DNA from: Pisaster brevispinus
Lineage: Eukaryota; Echinodermata; Asteroidea; Forcipulatida; Asteriidae
NCBI GenBank assembly: GCA_023634235.1
Contig: JAMKCF010000012.1
Location: forward strand, 4,756,329-4,820,328
Direction of reading: 5' to 3'
Length of the DNA: 64,000 bases
A program made the translations under genes and the position numbers. The notes under the pieces are model-generated. The model did not search any database and was not told the origin of the DNA. It saw nothing but the letters and a program-made list of their open reading frames with translations. Within the stretch, counting starts at the first letter, position 1; every line of letters begins with the position of its first letter. Below are positions 58,090 through 64,000 of the stretch, one piece after another.

Positions 58090-60247
58090 ATTTTGGTAAG
58101 GGTTTAATTAATTTACAAAAAATGTTTATTTGTTTCTATTGCATATCATTCACAATGATGTTCTAGTAGTTACAACTTATCAGTTAAAAGCATTTGTAAG
58201 GAATGCCTTCTTATAATAATGAAAGAACATAGTAAATTTTGTAGGCATACGTCCAAAATACTCTTGTGAGTAGACAATCTTAGAATATCTTTACGTGGAC
58301 TTGAAGGTTGATGAAGCCCTTGCTGGATGACTGCTAAAAAAATTGGTTTTGGGAGCTGGAAAAGAGATACATGTAACGGGAAATCTACCCTAGGTTATGT
58401 AAAAGTATAATAATAAGTAATTTCATGGCAGTTTTTGTAAACTATATGTGACCCTTTATGAAAGTAATCCTTCGTGCAAGATGGATATTATGCATTTACA
58501 CTTGTTTACTTCGTGTCTCTAACTCGTATAGTTGTTTGTTATTGGCACTATTTCATCCCACAAAACCCCCAATCTTAATCAATGCTCTATTTGAACATAG
58601 AGAACAAGATCAACGGATGATATGAACTGCGAAATAATATTGGACTTCAAAAGCTGGTTCTTTAGCATATTTGATTCCCTCCATAGAGTATTTTAAATAC
58701 GATGTTGTATAGACTCGTGGGTATTTTTGATCGAGGCCCTTCGAAATCACGGCTTGAGCTCCGTCCTAGACCCTGTCAACATCTTATTTAACTGCATTTT
58801 CGAAACAGGGCTTCAAACAAGCCGTTGGCCTATCTAAATCCGTGGTCGACTACTACTACCGCGAGTCACCCCCAAAAATGGGCTGGAAGAAATGCATGCA
58901 TAGATACCAGGGCCGCCGGTACCACATTGGCAGGACCCAGAAGAATTTGTATTCAGAAAAACATTTCCAGAAAACTACATCACAAAAAACTTATACCGCA
59001 CCCAGTTCTTTGATTTTACTTTTCGCGAAAAATAGAAACCCTGATAAGATTGAGCCGTTCCCACGAAACTTACAGCTCCATTTACTACAGCTGGATGAAA
59101 ACAAGTATCAAAATGTATTACAGTGTTTATGCGCTTAAGAGAGAAACGCCACCACAGCGCTGCAAAACAGAAATGCCAACATACTGTTTGAATATAGGGG
59201 ACTGCGTACCAGCACTATAACCATTGTATCGTGCAAGCGGACAACAATAGGTGAAGATTTTACACAGGTCGTAGAGAATCTCATGTCATTGAACTCGTTA
59301 ACTGTAGACTTGTTTTCATATTGGCGTCCTGTTTTGTAATTGCAAAGCGTCCAAGCCAATCGCAACATTGTTATTCAATGTTATAACCTAAGGAGTGGCG
59401 AAGAGCGGTCGCCTTCTGTGATTATAGCTTTTAATCTTGTTTTCAAAGAGTTATCCACGAATTGCTCGCAACACCGCGTTTTCCAATTGGGTAGTGGTCA
59501 GAGAGTTATTTATTCCGAGGATTGTGATTGGTCGGGAAGACGAACAGATGTCTGACACCTGGCTGGCTACAGAGATTGTTATTCTAGATGATCAGTGGGA
59601 CCCATTATCAGCTACATTGAATGGTCCATTGAATAAAACCAGGTCACATTAGGGTTATGCCTAAAACGCACAGCGTAAAAATCACTTAAAGAAACAAGAC
59701 TTCAGCGTGCTTTCGATGGTTATATTTTTTTGTATACAAATGGCGACAGGGTCATCGAATAACACTAAATTCTCACTTATTTGGCCCACGATTTGAGGGG
59801 AACTTGCTATTTTAGATTGTATTCGTTTTTCTATGTTTATGTCTTTTGTTGAAAATGGTCAAAATATTTGACGAGATGCAGTTAATAGTTCTCAAGGGCC
59901 TAGTAACAATCGTTAAGGACTATACCCCTCCGATCCTTCCACGATCTTTAAAAAAGAATAACAAATGGGCCCCTACTACTACAGGCCAAAATGTTGGGGG
60001 GGGGTTTCGAAAGAAAATCACATATTATAATAGTTTACAACAATGACTCCCCTTCCTTTAATTCGTGATTTGAGAACCATCATATTGTTTTCAACGCCCC
60101 ACAACATCCCCTTTCCAACCAGACAATAAACAGCACCTCATAAGCGTCAATTTACGGCCACTGATTGACACCAGACGGGCCCACATTATCGGCTGTCTCA
60201 ATGCCCGTTACCCCAACCACAAAAGCTGCAGTTCATCACGAATGAAC
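58090..60247. other. Non-coding stretch
   Basis: No gene was recognised. A short frame around 58804-59138 (containing VVDYYYRESPPKMGWKK) follows a possible acceptor, but its 5' flank resembles a TTCGAAAC/GGCTTCAAA repeat also seen near 4515 and 2634. An AT-to-mixed composition without further structure fills the rest. Confidence 0.4.
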
Positions 60248-60428
60248 AGGGCCCAATTTTATAAAGCCGTTAAGCAAATTTCTTTACTTAATAGCAAGAA
60301 ACGAGCGGGGTACCAGTGGCAACAATGTAAACTTTATGGAATGTTGGCTGTTAACCTGCTTCTGCTAAGCAAGATTTGTATGTGCTTAGCAAGTTTCTGT
60401 GCTTAGTGGCTTTATGAAAATTGGCCCT
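60248..60428. mobile_element. Complete MITE of the GGGCCAATTTCATA family (181 bp)
   Basis: The left end GGGCCCAATTTTATAAAGCC and right end GGCTTTATGAAAATTGGCCC are inverted copies. The interior carries TGCTTAGCA motifs. This is the best-preserved copy of the family in the window. Confidence 0.7.
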
Positions 60429-60429
60429 G

Positions 60430-63400
60430 TACATCGATCGGGGGACGATCCCTTGCAGATTCGGGGAAGTGGGGGGGGGGGGGAGGGGTAGGATGACGCG
60501 ACTTCCTTGCTCTATGGTCAAACCACCACATTATGTGTATGTATCTTTAAACAAGAGTACTTTTTCGGTTCGGCCAACTGATTGCCAATCCCCTACTTCC
60601 TCAATGCAATACAATGTACATGTATTGTTAATTAGGCAGTATTTCATGTCCCCTAAATTCCCCGTACCACACACTCACAAAACAAACAGAAAACTAACCA
60701 GGACAAATCTATGTAATGCCACACTTCATGGCAAGTTTCTATCAAGCATTTAAATGAACTATTAATATTATTACTGTTGGAATTACTCAAGTTTCCCCGA
60801 TGAAATTTTTGAATGCGACATGGGTTAATCTAAACATTTTCCAGTAAAACATTACCCAGTCAGCTTCCCTTGTGGTCGTTTCTTTTCCCTTTACTTACAA
60901 AGTGGTTACGAAAACCAAGACATAACAGGCCCTAAAATACAAAGTCAAGCAATTCAAGTATTTCACAAGTGGACAAGTGTTACAGCTTTCATAACATATT
61001 GATAATACTTTATTAATCAAATATTTCTCATTGATTTTTAAATAAAAGAGGAAATCCACTTTCTTGTAATAATTTAAATTGAAACGTCAGTAATTTTACT
61101 CTAGTTTGATTACATCTTTTACCAAGATTTGCTTTGGCTTAATCATAATTATTATTTGAAACAATGGCTTAAAGAATACATGCTGGTACAGAAAAAAACA
61201 TTCTTAGATTAATCTTTTTACAAAAATTTGCAACCACAAGTTGATTGTTGATTTCTCCTCAACAATTTTCTCAAATTTGTAGTTCATGTTTTATTTGCAA
61301 ATTTTCCTTAATGCACCAAATGCTGCCGTTTGCATCGAGCTGACAGGGGGCAGGCACAAATTCCAATAATTCTTGAGGTTGCTCTTAGAGGACAAGTTCA
61401 GAAAAAATAGTAGAACTGTTATTGCTTTAAAAAAAAAGAAAAAAATGATTCTCTTTGAACGCCGATGAGGTTTTCACACTATTATCAACTTTCATTGAAC
61501 CTAACTAGCGGTACAAACTACCACTGGAACTACAATCAACTTAACAGGCAATTGAATCTTAAGGTGGTGCTACCATTGCATAACATTAAAAAAATTGGCA
61601 GGTTGGCAGGTCAGAAAGACTGAACAACATTTTATAACCTTATACTTAAAGTTGTCCCTTCACTGGTGAAGGAAAAACTTGTTGCTGGCATTTGAGGTAA
61701 TGAATAAAAAATCGTCATCAGAATATTAACCCTAAAGTAGATGACATTGTTTCAAGACAAGGGTACCCGGGCAACAAACATTCGAATTTTAGACTTGAAA
61801 TCTTGTTTCTACTACTCTAGTCCTGCTGGCCAATGAAAAACAGGTTAATTACAAAACATCTGAAGGCAAGTTAAGGTAACAAATAAAAATATTTAAGACT
61901 CAATTATTTCAATTGACAAGTCCGTCTTTTTCAAATATTAAACAGGAAAAGTAAACTTGTTTTAACTTTTTTTTTTTACATTAATACAGAGACGCAACGG
62001 TTAGAAAAAATTACTAAAATCTCCAGTGCATGCTTAAGAATGATAATTATACTTGATTAAAAATAATCTAGATTCAGAATCACATAAAAAAAAACTGATA
62101 ATACTTTTTAATTAAAATACATAAGGGTCTACAACTAATGAAAAGAAAACAGTACTTCAGGATTATGGACAGATTGATTGAACCCTTATCCTTTCTTAAT
62201 GCATTTTTTATGCCAAGTAAACCGACTTTTTGAACAAAATCATTTGTTTATGTTCAAGCATAATGATTATACATATTACAAATACGACAGGCATGGGGTT
62301 GGATATTGATGGTGTTAAGGGAAGTGGTGGGAAGGGCAGAGTTGAGATGGAGGCAGCAGGGGTGGGTGAATTTGCTGTTTAAGGCACCGACCAGTTTCTT
62401 TGTTCCTTCTGTCGATGAACAAATGATTTCCTGTTTAATTATTTCAATAAAATATGTTGAAAAAAGGGTACACAATTTTCTAGACCAATAAAACAAAGCA
62501 ACGGTAACAATTTCATTCTACACCGAGGGACTTGTCTTTTCTTTTCCCTTTAAAATATTCACCATAAAATAATCATCATTAATTGTCTGAAATGGTCAGC
62601 TATATGTGATCAGCAATTATTTCCTCATCTCCATTTGATAAAACCGAAATGTTGATTTCCTTTCAGATCACTTTTATTTGTTTTTCATCAAAATTCAGTA
62701 CATTTCAAGCTTTCATTGAATTATACTTATTGTATGTCAACTGTTGACTTGGTAATCACCATCTTCACGCCAAAAAATGAAGCATGGAGGAATAAATAAA
62801 ACGAAAAATCATCCATGGACCATAGACAAAGAAAGAGACTGTTGCATCACTTGACTGCGGCTGCAGCACTGTGATTGACAAGGTTAGCAAAAGTCGAGCC
62901 CCAGTACGAATTCAAAAACAAAACATTGTAAACAGTTTGCATCTACTTCCAAGAGGTAATTACATTTTCAGCAAAAAATTTCTCCCAATTGGTGTTTTGC
63001 CCCTATAGAAAGACAACATGTACGCTTTGGGAAAAATACAAGATTCTTCTTGTGTATTGAGACTTGAAAAAAGGCACCATGGAATAAAGAATATCTACAC
63101 TCGGGCAATTACCCTGAATACCACAGTCATGTGCATTGCAATAACAATTTTGTATAAAGGGGTGCAGTTTCAGAACTTTTTTTAACAAAGTAGAAAAATG
63201 CAATCATTTCTTTCACAACCAGCCATCACACAAAGCAACTTCATCAAGTTAGTGTGTGTGCAGTAAAAAACCGGAAATGAGTGATACATTGTATAACATT
63301 TTATAGAATCTTGTCCTATATAACTATTTTTATTTTTTTAACTTGGAAGGAGAATGCATTACACATAATTATAACTATTTCTGTTGTTGCTCTCTATTTT

Positions 63401-64000
63401 TAGTGAGAGGCATTCCAGAAAGTCAGGTAACAATTTTTATCTCATAATCAGACTTGCAACTTTGTCATTGCAAAGTTAAAGAAACAAAACTGCAGTTTTG
63501 TATTTTTCCAGATTCCTATGGAAGTTAACTTTAAAAAAATTTAAGTGGAAATCTGCTGATTAGCTAAAACGCTGCATGCTTGCATAATAATGAAATTATT
63601 TTTTTATTAAAATGACCTTGCTCTATTAAGGGCTTCCTATATTTTGAAGCAATATTACCTGTTAAACTTCAACAAGTTAGATTTTGAGTTAATTAAGATT
63701 GGAATAATGAAGTATTTACCCAAATAACTTGGTAACAAAGGGAGAGCTTGGGTAAAATAAACAATTTACACACATTTGCAACTGCCAAATGATATAGGCA
63801 AACGAAACTCAGCATTTTAACTTCTTGTTTTGTTTTTAAGGCAAAACTATTAATAACCATAATTAACTTATAACACTAATGACCCCTTTGAGTATTCATA
63901 AATGGATTTTTAAGGCACAAATATGGCAGTAGCAAGATGACTTTTAAACGAGGTAGTCGATTATAAAAGAAACACCGTTGTAAAAAAGTAACAAAATAAA
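60430..64000. other. AT-rich stretch without recognised genes
   Basis: Apart from a 13-G run at 60471-60483, no repeats or genes were recognised. The texture resembles the 28-35.6 kb region, so it could be the 3' UTR of a gene entering from the right on the minus strand. A TTTATT near 61009 would be a candidate AATAAA for such a transcript. This is speculative. Confidence 0.3.

Noticed and set aside
58804..59138. Possible exon containing VVDYYYRESPPKMGWKK, loosely like an ELM2-SANT segment
   Set aside because: The similarity does not extend, no partner exon was found, and the flank matches a dispersed TTCGAAAC/GGCTTCAAA repeat.

Overview
The window is nuclear DNA of a marine deuterostome invertebrate. 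An echinoderm (perhaps a sea star) is the best guess, but this is an inference. It rests on the intron-rich genes, a WDR1/AIP1 protein close to the vertebrate form, tRNA-Leu-derived SINEs with a Deu-like body, and dense small inverted-repeat transposons. No bacterial, viral or organellar genes were seen. No intact transposase or reverse transcriptase was recognised.

Layout. (1) 1-3.5 kb: non-coding, with a 1.2-kb non-autonomous DNA transposon (46-bp terminal inverted repeats, TA target duplication). (2) 3508-7656, plus strand: a complete three-exon CYP2-clan cytochrome P450 (500 aa), with an intron inside the haem-binding motif. (3) 7.7-10.3 kb: non-coding with inverted repeats. (4) 10.3-28 kb, plus strand: the complete 16-exon WDR1/AIP1 gene (599 aa). 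Two consensus CArG boxes and a TATA box precede it, and one of its introns is a U12-type AT-AC intron. Its introns hold many MITEs, SINEs and minisatellites. (5) 28-35.6 kb: AT-rich, between the convergent WDR1 and zinc-finger stop codons, probably long 3' UTRs. (6) 35.65-45.12 kb, minus strand: a giant C2H2 zinc-finger protein (about 3002 aa, about 35 fingers) with almost all of its coding sequence in one 8.8-kb exon. A small coding exon and probably a non-coding first exon near 50.15 kb lie upstream. (7) 50.5-64 kb: no supported gene. This part has MITE copies, long poly(G)/poly(C) runs and an unusual cluster of the palindrome CCAATTGG at 57.4-58.1 kb.

The three genes do not form a functional unit. 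They are a membrane monooxygenase, an actin-disassembly cofactor and a probable nuclear DNA-binding protein. The strongest observations are the AT-AC intron in WDR1, the paired CArG boxes (suggesting SRF control of an actin gene), the giant zinc-finger exon with internal repeats, a perfect 64-bp-arm foldback at 21.4 kb and the CCAATTGG cluster. Splice sites were assigned by eye from reading frame, GT/AG (or AT/AC) signals and recalled family sequence. Nothing was aligned computationally.
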